Source of the DNA: Agrococcus baldri
GTDB taxonomy: Bacteria; Actinomycetota; Actinomycetes; Actinomycetales; Microbacteriaceae
Length of the DNA stretch: 64,000 bases
Direction of reading: 5' to 3'
NCBI GenBank assembly: GCA_900114805.1
Contig: FOZN01000001.1
Coordinates: forward strand, 496,001 to 560,000
Under the pieces are notes generated by a model. The model saw only the letters and a list, made by a program, of their open reading frames with translations, was not told the origin of the DNA and ran no database searches. Of the stretch, positions 32,998 to 42,857 are shown one piece after another (position 1 is the first letter of the stretch; every line of letters begins with the position of its first letter). A program made the translations under genes and the position numbers.

Positions 32998-34647
32998 GTG
33001 AACGTCGTCGATCTCGCCGCCCGCATCCAGGCGATGCCCGACGAGGCGCTCGACCTGCTGGTGGTCGAGCGGCAGGCGCCGCCGCAGCTGTCGTCGACGT
33101 TCGACCTCGCCGAGCATCTGATGACGGATGCGTCCATCGCGGCCGCGCTCAAGTGGCGGTCGGGTGCCGAGCTCGCCGTGCTGCGCGACGGCGGCTCGAC
33201 GCCCCGGCTCGACGCCCTGCTGCTCAGCGTCGACGGCGAGGCGCTGCCGCGCGTGCGCTCCTTCGCGGCGACGGCGATGCCAGCCGGCGGACGCTCGGCG
33301 GAGGCCGAGCCCGCCGAGAGCGCCACCGCCCCGCAGTCGGCGATCGACGAGACCATCAAGGTCTCCGAGCTCGTGCACCGCGTCGCCGATGCGCCCGTCA
33401 CGCTGCGCAGCCGCTCGCAGCTGCCCGCCGCCGTCGGGCGCGAGCTCGCCGCCGCCGTCGACGGCGACCCCGCCCAGCTGGAGGAACGGCTGGAACCCGC
33501 GCTGCTCGCCGGCCTCATCGACCGCCGCGACGGCCGCATGCGCGCCACCGTCGACGCCGACGCCTGGCTCGCCTCCCCGGTGCCCGAGCGCTGGGCGAGG
33601 CTCGCGCAGGCGTGGCTCGTCGCCACCCCCGACGCGGCGGCGATCGCCGGCGACCCGCGCACGCAGTTCCCGCTCGCCGACGCCGCCGTGCTCGCCGTCC
33701 GCGAGCGCCAGCACCGGCAGGCCGAGCGCCTCGGCCTCGCCGATCGCGGCACCCCCACGACGCTCGCCGCCGACCTGCAGCGGCGCCCGGCCGCCGCGCT
33801 CGAGGCGCTCGCCGCCCACGTGCCGCCGGCCACCGCATCCGTCTACCTGCAGCCCGACCTCTCGGCCGTCGCCCCCGGTCCGCTCGAGGCCACCGTCGAG
33901 TCGCGCCTGCGGCGGCTCGCCCGCATCGAGCGCGCCGGCATCGCCTCGCACTGGCGGCTCACCGCGCAGTCGATCGCCGCGGGCCTGGTCGCCGGCGAGG
34001 ACGTCGAGGGCATGCTGGCCTTCCTGGCGGAGGTCTCGCTCACCGGCCTGCCGCAGCCGGTCGCCTACCTGGTGCGCGACACCGCCGCGAAGTTCGGCTC
34101 GCTGCGGGTGCGCAGCATCGACCCGCTCGCCGAGGGCGGCGCCCGCTCGCAGGCCCGCAGCGACGACGAGCAGCTCATCCGCACCATCGCCGTCGACCGG
34201 GCGCTCGTCAGCGCCGGCCCGCTGCAGACCGGGCCGCACCGCGTCACCTTCCGACTCAGCGCCGAGGAGGCGCTCGCCGCGCTGCTCGAGGAGCGCTACC
34301 CCGCCGTGCACGAGGACGACACGGGCGAGCTCGTGCGGCCCGCGATCGAGCGCGCGCCCCGCCCGGTGCACGAGCGGCACCGGCTCGTCGACCGGCTGCG
34401 CGACGCCGGCTTCGAGGTGGGCGATCAGGAGCGCGCCTGGCTCGAGCGGCAGCTGCAGGGCGCCATCCGCGACCGCATGCCGGTGCGCCTGACCGTCACC
34501 ACCGCGACCGATCCCGTCGACATCGAGCTCGTGCCGCTCGCGGTCGCGAACGGCCGCCTGCGCGCCCGCGACGCCAACCGCGACGTCGAGCGCACCCTGC
34601 CCCTGAGCGCGATCACGAAGGTGGCGGGCCTCGGCGCCCTGAGCTGA
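32998..34647 (+). CDS. Helicase-associated (XPB/Ssl2-like) domain protein
   Basis: A 549-residue protein without a full helicase core. The C-terminal half matches the Helicase_C_3 / XPB-Ssl2 domain that precedes the XPB helicase gene in actinobacteria. ASVYLQPDLSAVAPGPLEATVESRLRRLARIE (in part) is the hallmark, and RPVHERHRLVDRLRDAGFEVG and the ITTATDPVDIELVPLAV strand region (TVTTATDPVDIE) follow. No Walker A is visible. The GTG start at 32998 lacks a good ribosome site. Its partner XPB follows after 303 bases of repeat-rich DNA. Probable role: cofactor of XPB in DNA repair. Confidence 0.82.
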   Translation: MNVVDLAARIQAMPDEALDLLVVERQAPPQLSSTFDLAEHLMTDASIAAALKWRSGAELAVLRDGGSTPRLDALLLSVDGEALPRVRSFAATAMPAGGRSAEAEPAESATAPQSAIDETIKVSELVHRVADAPVTLRSRSQLPAAVGRELAAAVDGDPAQLEERLEPALLAGLIDRRDGRMRATVDADAWLASPVPERWARLAQAWLVATPDAAAIAGDPRTQFPLADAAVLAVRERQHRQAERLGLADRGTPTTLAADLQRRPAAALEALAAHVPPATASVYLQPDLSAVAPGPLEATVESRLRRLARIERAGIASHWRLTAQSIAAGLVAGEDVEGMLAFLAEVSLTGLPQPVAYLVRDTAAKFGSLRVRSIDPLAEGGARSQARSDDEQLIRTIAVDRALVSAGPLQTGPHRVTFRLSAEEALAALLEERYPAVHEDDTGELVRPAIERAPRPVHERHRLVDRLRDAGFEVGDQERAWLERQLQGAIRDRMPVRLTVTTATDPVDIELVPLAVANGRLRARDANRDVERTLPLSAITKVAGLGALS

Positions 34648-34671
34648 CGCGCGGGGGGCCGGCGCCGTACG

Positions 34672-34760
34672 CCCGCCGACCCAGCGCATCCGCCTCACCC
34701 GCGCCTCCGCGTCCCCGCGCACCCGCCGACCCCGCGCATCCGCCTCACCCGCGCATCCGC
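34672..34760. repeat. 39-base direct repeat at 50-base spacing
   Basis: Bases 34672-34710 recur at 34722-34760 with two mismatches; the unit starts CCCGCCGACCC and ends CTCACCCGCGCnTCCGC. A third partial copy of the first 11 bases is at 34764-34774. This fills the first third of the 303-base gap between the two XPB-linked genes. No gene is seen in the gap. Confidence 0.85.
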
Positions 34761-34768
34761 CGTCCCGC

Positions 34769-34845
34769 CGACCCGTTCCGCCGCCCGCGACCCGCTGCAC
34801 CGGGTCGGCGAGGGCGAAACGGGTCGACGAATCACGAACGGGTCG
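34769..34845. repeat. Nested interrupted inverted repeat with a third arm
   Basis: CGACCCGTT (34769-34777), one mismatch, CGCC (34779-34782) pair with GGCG (34813-34816), one mismatch, AACGGGTCG (34818-34826). Inside is a second hairpin, CGACCCG (34788-34794) with CGGGTCG (34801-34807). The right arm AACGGGTCGAC appears again at 34837-34847. Layout (one left arm, doubled right arm) resembles the elements at 16861 and 39333. Confidence 0.8.
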
Positions 34846-34936
34846 ACCTCGCGGCCATGGCCCGCCACAGCAGCCGCGCCGCACACCGTTCGCCCCCGGC
34901 GTCAGCCGCTCCAGGGCCACCGTCCCGAAGCGCGAG

Positions 34937-34942
34937 TAGACT
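34937..34942 (+). promoter_or_regulatory. Near-leaderless -10 element TAGACT
   Basis: TAGACT ends eight bases before the ATG at 34951 of the XPB gene, leaving a leader of zero to two bases. Confidence 0.55.
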
Positions 34943-34950
34943 GGCACGCT

Positions 34951-36603
34951 ATGACTCAGCCAGGCCCGCTCATCGTGCAGTCCGACCGGACTGTGCTCCT
35001 CGAGGTCGCGCACCCCGACGCGACCGCGGCTCGCCAGGCCCTGCAGGTGTTCGCCGAGCTCGAGCGCGCGCCCGAGCACATCCACACCTACCGCGTCACG
35101 CGGCTGGGGCTGTGGAACGCGCGCGCCGCCGGCCACACCGCCGACGAGATCGTCGGCACCCTCGACACGCACGCCAAGTTCCCCGTCCCGCCCGGCGTCG
35201 CCATGGACATCCGCGAGACCATCGGCCGGTACGGCCGCCTCGTCATCGAGCGCGACGACGAGGGACTGGTGCTGCGCAGCGACGACCGCCCGGTGCTCGA
35301 GGAGGTGCGGCGGTCGAAGAAGATCCAGCCGCTGCTCGCGGGCCCGGTCGAGGGCGGCATCCGCATCGTCGACTGGGCGCGCGGCGAGCTCAAGCAGGAG
35401 CTCGTCAAGCTCGGCTGGCCGGCAGAGGACCTCGCCGGCTACACCCCCGGCACCCCGCTCGAGATCGACCTGCTCGAGGACGGCTGGTCGATGCGGCCGT
35501 ACCAGGCGGATGCGGTGACGCACTTCGCCGAGGCCGGCTCGGGCGTCGTCGTGCTCCCCTGCGGCGCGGGCAAGACGATCGTCGGCGCGGCGGCGATGGC
35601 CGCCACCGACACCACCACGCTGATCCTGGTGACGAACACCGTCTCGGCGCGCCAGTGGAAGGCCGAGCTGCTGGCCCGCACGAGCCTCACCGAGGACGAG
35701 ATCGGCGAGTACTCCGGCCAGTCGAAGGAGATCAAGCCGGTCACCATCGCGACCTACCAGATCCTCACCGTCAAGCGCGGCGGCGAGTACGCGCACCTGG
35801 GCGTGCTCGACGCGCTCGACTGGGGGCTGATCGTCTACGACGAGGTGCACCTGCTGCCCGCGCCGGTATTCAAGCTCTCCGCCGACCTGCAGGCCCGCCG
35901 ACGGCTCGGCCTGACCGCCACGCTCGTGCGCGAGGACGGCCGCGAGTCGGACGTCTTCAGCCTGATCGGCCCCAAGCGCTTCGACGCGCCCTGGAAGGAG
36001 ATCGAGCAGCAGGGCTTCATCGCGCCCGCCGAGTGCTACGAGGTGCGCATCGACCTCGACGAGGACGAGCGGCTCGAGTACGCCGCCAGCGGCGATCGCG
36101 ACCGCTACCGCATCGCCGCCTCCAGCCCGCGCAAGATCGACACCGTCAAGCGGGTGCTCGCGCAGCACCCCGACGAGCCGACGCTCGTGATCGGCCAGTA
36201 CCTCGACCAGCTCGACGAGCTCTCGGCGGCGCTCGACGCCCCGCTCATCACCGGCGAGACGCCGGTGTCCGAGCGGCAGGAGCTCTTCCAGGCGTTCCGC
36301 GAGGGCACCGAGCGGGTGCTGGTGGTCTCGAAGGTGGCGAACTTCTCGGTCGACCTGCCGGATGCCTCGCTCGCGGTGCAGGTGTCGGGCTCGTTCGGCT
36401 CGCGCCAGGAGGAGGCGCAGCGCCTCGGCCGCCTGCTGCGGCCGAAGGGCGGCCGCACCGCCCGCTTCTACACCGTGGTCGCGCGCGACACCGTCGATCA
36501 GGAGTTCGCGCTCGGCCGCCAGCGCTTCCTCGCCGAGCAGGGCTACGCCTACACGATCCTCGACGAGCACGAGCTCGGCCTGGCCGACCACGTGGCCGTC
36601 TGA
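34951..36603 (+). CDS. XPB-type DNA repair helicase
   Basis: A 550-residue superfamily 2 helicase. An N-terminal domain (1-180) includes the damage-recognition-like region. The ATPase core has Walker A CGAGKT with Lys208, the DEVH box at about 297-300 (VYDEVHLLP), the SAT-like motif GLTATLVRED, and motif VI QRLGRLLRPK. It unwinds DNA 3' to 5' with ATP; bacterial XPB often works with the nuclease Bax1, which is not seen here. The gene upstream encodes the helicase-associated partner domain. The start follows a near-leaderless promoter. Confidence 0.93.
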   Translation: MTQPGPLIVQSDRTVLLEVAHPDATAARQALQVFAELERAPEHIHTYRVTRLGLWNARAAGHTADEIVGTLDTHAKFPVPPGVAMDIRETIGRYGRLVIERDDEGLVLRSDDRPVLEEVRRSKKIQPLLAGPVEGGIRIVDWARGELKQELVKLGWPAEDLAGYTPGTPLEIDLLEDGWSMRPYQADAVTHFAEAGSGVVVLPCGAGKTIVGAAAMAATDTTTLILVTNTVSARQWKAELLARTSLTEDEIGEYSGQSKEIKPVTIATYQILTVKRGGEYAHLGVLDALDWGLIVYDEVHLLPAPVFKLSADLQARRRLGLTATLVREDGRESDVFSLIGPKRFDAPWKEIEQQGFIAPAECYEVRIDLDEDERLEYAASGDRDRYRIAASSPRKIDTVKRVLAQHPDEPTLVIGQYLDQLDELSAALDAPLITGETPVSERQELFQAFREGTERVLVVSKVANFSVDLPDASLAVQVSGSFGSRQEEAQRLGRLLRPKGGRTARFYTVVARDTVDQEFALGRQRFLAEQGYAYTILDEHELGLADHVAV

Positions 36604-36658
36604 CCCGCGTGCACGAGGCTCCCAGGAACCGTTCAGCGAACGATCAGAGACTGGACCC

Positions 36659-37354
36659 ATGACTGAGCCCAGCGCCAAGATCCTCGTCGTCGACGACGAA
36701 CCCCACATCCGCGACCTGCTGTCCACCAGCCTCCGCTTCGCCGGCTTCGACGTGCGCGCCGTCGGCGCGGGCGCCGCCGCCATCTCGGCGGTGCTGGACG
36801 ACGAGCCCGACCTGATCCTGCTCGACGTGATGCTCCCCGACATCAGCGGCTTCGGCGTGACCAAGCGGCTCCGCGCATCCGGGTTCACGTCCCCCATCCT
36901 CTTCCTCACCGCGAAGGACGACACGGAGGACAAGATCACCGGCCTCACCGTCGGTGGCGACGACTACGTCACGAAGCCCTTCTCGCTCGACGAGATCATC
37001 GCCCGCATCAAGGCGATCCTGCGCCGCACGATGGCCGAGACCGACGACGCCTCGATCAGCGTCGGCGAGCTCGTCATGAACCAGGACACGCACGAGGTGT
37101 CGATCGCGGGCGACGAGATCGAGCTCTCCCCCACCGAGTTCAAGCTGCTGCGCTACCTGATGCTCAATGCCAACCGCGTGCTGTCGAAGGCGCAGATCCT
37201 CGACCACGTCTGGGAGTACGACTTCAACGGCGATGTCGGCATCGTCGAGTCGTACATCTCCTACCTGCGCCGCAAGATCGACGACCGCGTGAGCGAGCCC
37301 ATGATCGTCACCAAGCGCGGGTTCGGCTACATGCTGAAGACGCCCAAGGCGTAG
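36659..37354 (+). CDS. OmpR-family response regulator
   Basis: A 231-residue two-component regulator. The receiver domain (1-120) has VVDDEP, the phospho-acceptor Asp56 in LILLDVMLP, and the switch lysine in DDYVTKPFS. The winged-helix DNA-binding domain covers about 135-231 and ends VTKRGFGYML. The ATG has no ribosome site, but GAGACT six bases upstream could be an imperfect leaderless -10. The kinase gene starts on the next base after the stop. It resembles the MprA/TrcR group; the target genes are unknown. Confidence 0.92.
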   Translation: MTEPSAKILVVDDEPHIRDLLSTSLRFAGFDVRAVGAGAAAISAVLDDEPDLILLDVMLPDISGFGVTKRLRASGFTSPILFLTAKDDTEDKITGLTVGGDDYVTKPFSLDEIIARIKAILRRTMAETDDASISVGELVMNQDTHEVSIAGDEIELSPTEFKLLRYLMLNANRVLSKAQILDHVWEYDFNGDVGIVESYISYLRRKIDDRVSEPMIVTKRGFGYMLKTPKA

Positions 37355-38965
37355 GTGCGCGCACTGCTGACGCGTCTGCTCGGCCGCATGTCGCTGGCCG
37401 GGCGGATCACCACGCTGATCGTGGTCGTGATGACCTTCGGGCTCGCGCTCGCGGGCATCGGCACGCTGTCGATCATCCGCGACGCGCAGGTGGCCGACAT
37501 CGATCAGGAGCTCGATCAGGCCATGCGGGCGTTCACGAGCGAGGAGATCACCCGATCCGACTCGCCCGAGCAGTGCGACCTCGCGCAGCGCATGCCCAAC
37601 ACCTACTACCTGGGCGTCGCCGATCCCTCGGGCACCGTGCTGTGCGACAACAAGCTCCCCGGCGCCTCCAACCCCGACCTCACCGGCATCTCGCTCGGCA
37701 CGGTTGCCGAGCAGGATCGCGCCTTCACCCTCACGTCGATCGACGGCATGACCCGCTGGCGCACGATCGTCGCGCCGAGCACGGTGAGCGGCACGGGCGA
37801 GCTGCTGGTGTCGATCGTGGCGGTCGACATGACCTCGGCCGAGTCGACCAGCACCAACTTCCTGCTCGTCTTCGTCGGCTTCTCGCTGCTGGCGGTGGTG
37901 CTGGGTGCCGCGCTCACGCGCATCCTCGCCGTCTCGACCCTGCGCAGCCTGCGCAAGACCGCCGCCGAGGCGCAGCGCTTCGCCGACGGTGACTACGACA
38001 CCCGCCTCACCGGCGAGCACCCGCGCACCGAGGTCGGCTCGCTGCAGCTCTCGCTCAACACCATGCTCGACCGCATCGAGGCCGCCATCGAGCAGCGTGA
38101 CGAGTCGGTCGCGCGCATGCGCCAGTTCGTCGGTGACGCCAGCCACGAGCTGCGCACGCCGCTGGTGGCGGTGCGCGGCTACGCCGAGCTCTACCGCATG
38201 GGTGCGATCTCCCGGCCCGAGGACGTCAAGAACGCGATGGAGCGCATCGAGGGCGAGGCCAAGCGGATGGGCCGGCTGGTCGAGGATCTGCTGCTGCTCG
38301 CCCGCCTCGACGAGCGCCGCCCGCTCGATCTGCAGCCGCTCGATCTGGTGCCGCTCGTCAACGACGCTGCGAGCGACACCCGCGTCGGCACCCCCGACCG
38401 GCGCATCACCGTGGTGCCCATCGACGCGGATGCGCACGGTCCCGTCGCCGGGGTGGTGGACGCGGGTGCGCCCCAGACGGGCGTCTTCACGCCGCCACCG
38501 CTCACCCCGCCCGCGGTCGTGCTGGGCGACGAGCACGCGCTGCGGCAGCTCATCTCGAACCTGATCGGCAACGCCACCCGCTACACGCCCGACGGCACGC
38601 CGATCGAGCTGGGCGTCGGCGTCTCGACGCGTCGCCGGGAGGCGGTCGTGCTCGTGGTCGACCATGGCGACGGCATCCCCGAGGAGCTGCGCGAGCGGGT
38701 CTTCCAGCGCTTCTTCCGCGCCGACACCTCGCGCGCTCGCGACACCGGCGGCACCGGCCTGGGGCTGGCGATCGTGCAGGGCATCGCGCGTGCGCACTCC
38801 GGCAGGCTCGACGTGGTCGAGACCCCGGGCGGCGGCGCCACGTTCCGCATCGCCATCCCGCTGGCCGACGATGCCGCACTGATGAGGCTGAGCGAGCAGC
38901 TGCGCCCCGATACCACCGTCAGCACCGGCAGCAATCCACAGGCGCGGCTGCGCAGCCACGGCTGA
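37355..38965 (+). CDS. Sensor histidine kinase
   Basis: A 536-residue membrane kinase. TM1 is at about 18-40, an extracellular sensor domain of about 125 residues follows (with two cysteines, PEQCDLAQ and GTVLCDN), and TM2 is at about 168-190. A HAMP linker leads to the dimerisation domain, with phospho-acceptor His264 in GDASHELRTPL. The ATPase domain has NLIGNATRYTPDG (N box), DHGDGIP and GTGLGLAIV. The GTG start directly abuts the regulator stop, so the pair is co-translated. The signal is unknown; the cysteine pair could sense redox state or be structural. Confidence 0.93.
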   Translation: MRALLTRLLGRMSLAGRITTLIVVVMTFGLALAGIGTLSIIRDAQVADIDQELDQAMRAFTSEEITRSDSPEQCDLAQRMPNTYYLGVADPSGTVLCDNKLPGASNPDLTGISLGTVAEQDRAFTLTSIDGMTRWRTIVAPSTVSGTGELLVSIVAVDMTSAESTSTNFLLVFVGFSLLAVVLGAALTRILAVSTLRSLRKTAAEAQRFADGDYDTRLTGEHPRTEVGSLQLSLNTMLDRIEAAIEQRDESVARMRQFVGDASHELRTPLVAVRGYAELYRMGAISRPEDVKNAMERIEGEAKRMGRLVEDLLLLARLDERRPLDLQPLDLVPLVNDAASDTRVGTPDRRITVVPIDADAHGPVAGVVDAGAPQTGVFTPPPLTPPAVVLGDEHALRQLISNLIGNATRYTPDGTPIELGVGVSTRRREAVVLVVDHGDGIPEELRERVFQRFFRADTSRARDTGGTGLGLAIVQGIARAHSGRLDVVETPGGGATFRIAIPLADDAALMRLSEQLRPDTTVSTGSNPQARLRSHG

Positions 38966-39025
38966 TCGGGCATCTCGCCTACCTTCCCCACGAGCGCGGA
39001 TGCTCCGCGCAGGAGTGAGGGGATC

Positions 39026-39316
39026 ATGAGCAGGTACGTCGTCGACGCCGATGCCATCCACGGAGCCAGCGTCGCGGTGCGGGGCACCGCCACACGTCTG
39101 CAGTCGGAGGTCTCGGCCATGCACAGCCAGCTGCAGGCGCTGCAGGACTCGTGGAGCGGCCAGGCATCCGTCGCCTTCCAGGGCGTGGTGCAGGACTGGC
39201 GCGCGACGCAGGTGCGCGTCGAGGAGTCGCTCGCCGCGATCAACGAGGCGCTCGCGCAGGCCGGCCGCCAGTACGACGAGGTGGAGCAGGGCAACCTGCG
39301 GATGTTCGCGGCCTGA
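39026..39316 (+). CDS. WXG100-family protein (type VII secretion substrate type)
   Basis: A 96-residue helical-hairpin protein. The turn is QDSWSGQAS, carrying the W-x-G motif near residue 43, between two long amphipathic helices. ESAT-6-like proteins form dimers and leave the cell through an EccC-type machine. No secretion genes are in the window. A purine-rich GTGAGGGG precedes the ATG. It lies 60 bases after the kinase gene. Confidence 0.9.
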   Translation: MSRYVVDADAIHGASVAVRGTATRLQSEVSAMHSQLQALQDSWSGQASVAFQGVVQDWRATQVRVEESLAAINEALAQAGRQYDEVEQGNLRMFAA

Positions 39317-39332
39317 GCTTCGCGCATGTCCT

Positions 39333-39413
39333 GAGCAGAGGAGAGGTCGCGGGCAGAGGGCGTTCTGTCCTCCGCTGGCGACGGATCGCGAATGCGTCCT
39401 CCGCTCGCGACGG
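39333..39413. repeat. Element with one left arm and two right arms
   Basis: GAGCAGAGGA (39333-39342) can pair, with one mismatch, with the start of either of two 17-base direct copies at 39368-39384 and 39397-39413 (unit TCCTCCGCTnGCGACGG, one difference). The AGCAGAGGA core is the same as in the element at 16861. It follows the WXG100 stop. Confidence 0.75.
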
Positions 39414-39450
39414 CGGTGCACCGAGACAGACGCGGACCGGTCCTCGATTC

Positions 39451-39486
39451 GGGACGCGGCGGACGGCCGGGACGCGGCGGACGGCC
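39451..39486. repeat. 18-base tandem repeat
   Basis: GGGACGCGGCGGACGGCC occurs twice without a break (39451-39468, 39469-39486), and a third partial copy begins at 39487. No gene covers it. Confidence 0.9.
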
Positions 39487-39495
39487 GGGAACGGC

Positions 39496-39527
39496 GAAGG
39501 GCCCCAGTCGCGAGACTGGGGCCCTTC
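39496..39527. terminator. Strong two-way terminator hairpin
   Basis: GAAGGGCCCCAGTC (39496-39509), a 4-base loop, and GACTGGGGCCCTTC (39514-39527) make a perfect 14-pair stem. It is the best candidate for stopping groEL transcription, and can also stop reading from the left. Confidence 0.88.
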
Positions 39528-39539
39528 GTCTGAACCGCT

Positions 39540-39583
39540 GGTTCTCGATGCGCGGGCGACCTACGGCCGTCCGCTGCTCGACC
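39540..39583. repeat. REP-like element downstream of groEL
   Basis: The 44 bases begin GGTTCTCGATGCGCGG and end CCGCTGCTCGACC, so the ends are imperfect inverted copies (GGT..CTCGA / TCGACC). On the minus strand it reads GGTCGAGCAGCGG..., like the extragenic repeats common in Microbacteriaceae, and it shares GGTCGAGCAGCGG with the 55-base repeats at 54990. Confidence 0.6.
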
Positions 39584-41356
<1,773 letters not shown>

Positions 41357-41379
41357 TCATGCCGCCGAGCGATGTGGGC

Positions 41380-41931
41380 TCAGGGCGCTTCCGGCGTCGG
41401 GCTGTGCGTCAGGTCGCCGTCGTCGCGAGGCTCGGCGCTCGGCGCCGTCTCCAGCGAGTCCGGCCCCAGCACGATCGTGATCGGCGTGCCGGAGAGCCTG
41501 CCGTCCGACAGCACGGCTTGGCCGGCGCCGAGCTGCTCGACGAGCCCTCGCGCGATCGGCGCGAGCTCCTCGCTGTCGAACCAGACGATCGTCGTCTCGC
41601 TGGGCTCGGAGCTGCCGGCGGTGGCGACCACTTGCCAGCCGGCATCGGCCAGCGCCTGCCCGACGCCGGCCGCGAAGCCGTCCTCGCCGGAGGTGTCGAG
41701 CACGGTGATCGAAGCGTCGAGCGACGGGTCGATGGCGGCGGGATCGCTGATCGTCTCCGGCGCCTGCGTGGGGGTCGGCTCGGGCGCTCGCGGCCGCAGC
41801 ATGTCGAGCGCGAACAGTCCCAGGGCGGCGAGCACGATCGCCACTGCGAGCGCGGCGAGCAGGATCACCCAGCGGGGCCACCGGCTGGTGGAGGAGGAGC
41901 GGTGCACGCCGACCCGCTGCCTGCGGCTCAT
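41380..41931 (-). CDS. LytR C-terminal domain membrane protein
   Basis: A 183-residue protein. A basic N-terminus ([10 protein letters not shown]) precedes one membrane helix (about 20-45). A Pro/Thr linker then leads to a LytR_C domain: [25 protein letters not shown] (in part), [20 protein letters not shown], and the [11 protein letters not shown] end. The domain faces outside the cell and is found in envelope-maintenance proteins. The ATG overlaps the stop of the upstream DUF3263 gene (ATGA), so the two are coupled, the usual actinobacterial order. Confidence 0.9.
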   Translation of the reverse strand: MSRRQRVGVHRSSSTSRWPRWVILLAALAVAIVLAALGLFALDMLRPRAPEPTPTQAPETISDPAAIDPSLDASITVLDTSGEDGFAAGVGQALADAGWQVVATAGSSEPSETTIVWFDSEELAPIARGLVEQLGAGQAVLSDGRLSGTPITIVLGPDSLETAPSAEPRDDGDLTHSPTPEAP

Positions 41932-42380
41932 CGAGCCTCGCGGAGGCGAAGGAGCCTGCGCACCAGCATCGGGTCGTGCCGCACGGCCTCCCGCGTCTCC
42001 AGCAGCCCGTCGAGCACCTGGTAGTAGCGCGTGGTGGTCCAGCCGAACTCCGCGCGGATCGCGCGCGCCTTCGCGCCCCCGTGGCTCGTCCAGCCCGCCT
42101 CGAAGTCGAGCATGCGGCGGATGCGCGCCTCGCGCGCCGCGGCGAGGTCGTGCGCAGACACCGCGTCGTCAGCAGACGCAGCATCGTCAGCAGCCGCAGC
42201 ATCGTGAGCAGGCGCAGCATCGTGAGCGAGCTCGTCGGCGTGCGCCGACGCACCCGCCGGTGTGGGCGCATCCGCGTACCCTGACGCATCCGCGTACGCT
42301 GACGCATCCGCCGACACGAAGGCGAGGGCTGCCGCCTCATCGGCGGTGCCCGTCCTGCGTGCGCGCGGGTCGGTCGGCAT
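41928..42380 (-). CDS. DUF3263 protein with low-complexity N-terminus
   Basis: A 150-residue protein. The DUF3263 domain is at the C-terminus: RMLDFEAGWTSHGGAKARAIRAEFG (in part), then TTTRYYQVLDGLLETREAVRHDPMLVRRLLRLR, a helical unit reminiscent of a sigma-factor or HTH fold. Residues 15-85 are Ala/Asp/His/Ser repeats (ADASAYADASGYADA-like), encoded by near-repetitive DNA around 42155-42310. The ATG at 42380 follows a leaderless promoter. It precedes the LytR_C gene by a 4-base overlap. Function unknown, possibly DNA binding. Confidence 0.88.
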   Translation of the reverse strand: MPTDPRARRTGTADEAAALAFVSADASAYADASGYADAPTPAGASAHADELAHDAAPAHDAAAADDAASADDAVSAHDLAAAREARIRRMLDFEAGWTSHGGAKARAIRAEFGWTTTRYYQVLDGLLETREAVRHDPMLVRRLLRLREAR

Positions 42381-42387
42381 GCCCTCG

Positions 42388-42393
42388 ATCCTA
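42388..42393 (-). promoter_or_regulatory. Leaderless -10 element TAGGAT
   Basis: TAGGAT on the minus strand ends seven bases before the ATG at 42380. The msrB promoter faces away from it 48 bases to the right. Confidence 0.6.
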
Positions 42394-42440
42394 CGGCCGC
42401 AGGCGGGTTGCGCCCGCCGCGAAACGCGAGGGCCGAGGCG

Positions 42441-42446
42441 TAGGCT
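42441..42446 (+). promoter_or_regulatory. Leaderless -10 element TAGGCT
   Basis: TAGGCT ends six bases before the ATG at 42453 of msrB. Confidence 0.65.
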
Positions 42447-42452
42447 GAAGGC

Positions 42453-42854
42453 ATGAACGAACGCATCGAACGCTCCGACAACGAGTGGCGCGAGGCTCTC
42501 TCGCCCGAAGCCTTCAAGGTGCTGCGAGAGGCGGGCACCGAGCGGCCCTGGACGGGTGCGCTGCTCGACGAGGCCCGGCAGGGCGTCTACACCTGCGGCG
42601 CGTGCGGCAACGAGCTCTTCCGCGATGAGACGAAGTTCGACGCCGGCTGCGGCTGGCCGAGCTTCTACGAGACGGTGCGCGAGGACGCGGTCGAGCTGAT
42701 CGAGGACCGCACGCTCGGCATGGTGCGCACCGAGGTGCGCTGCGCGAAGTGCGGCAGCCACCTGGGCCACATCTTCGACGACGCTCCGCAGACCCCCACG
42801 GGCGACCGCTACTGCATGAACTCGCTGGCGCTGAACTTCACGCCCGAGTCCTGA
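42453..42854 (+). CDS. msrB: Peptide-methionine (R)-S-oxide reductase
   Basis: A 133-residue repair enzyme that reduces R-methionine sulfoxide in proteins. Zinc is held by Cys48, Cys51, Cys97 and Cys100. The catalytic cysteine is Cys121 in [11 protein letters not shown], and Cys66 in DAGCGWPSF is the resolving one. GHIFDDAP is the substrate motif. It is a full-length, single-domain MsrB with its own leaderless promoter. It is convergent with an exporter gene, with three bases between them. Confidence 0.95.
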   Translation: MNERIERSDNEWREALSPEAFKVLREAGTERPWTGALLDEARQGVYTCGACGNELFRDETKFDAGCGWPSFYETVREDAVELIEDRTLGMVRTEVRCAKCGSHLGHIFDDAPQTPTGDRYCMNSLALNFTPES

Positions 42855-42857
42855 GGC

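Noticed and set aside
32497..36948. A reading frame of about 1480 codons on the minus strand, opposite the XPB genes
   Set aside because: It has no family motifs, is dominated by Arg, Gly, Ala and His, and lies antisense to well-supported genes. In GC-rich DNA the third-base bias makes such open frames common.
36644..39421. A 925-codon frame opposite the two-component genes
   Set aside because: Composition is that of an antisense shadow, and the plus strand encodes complete regulator and kinase domains.
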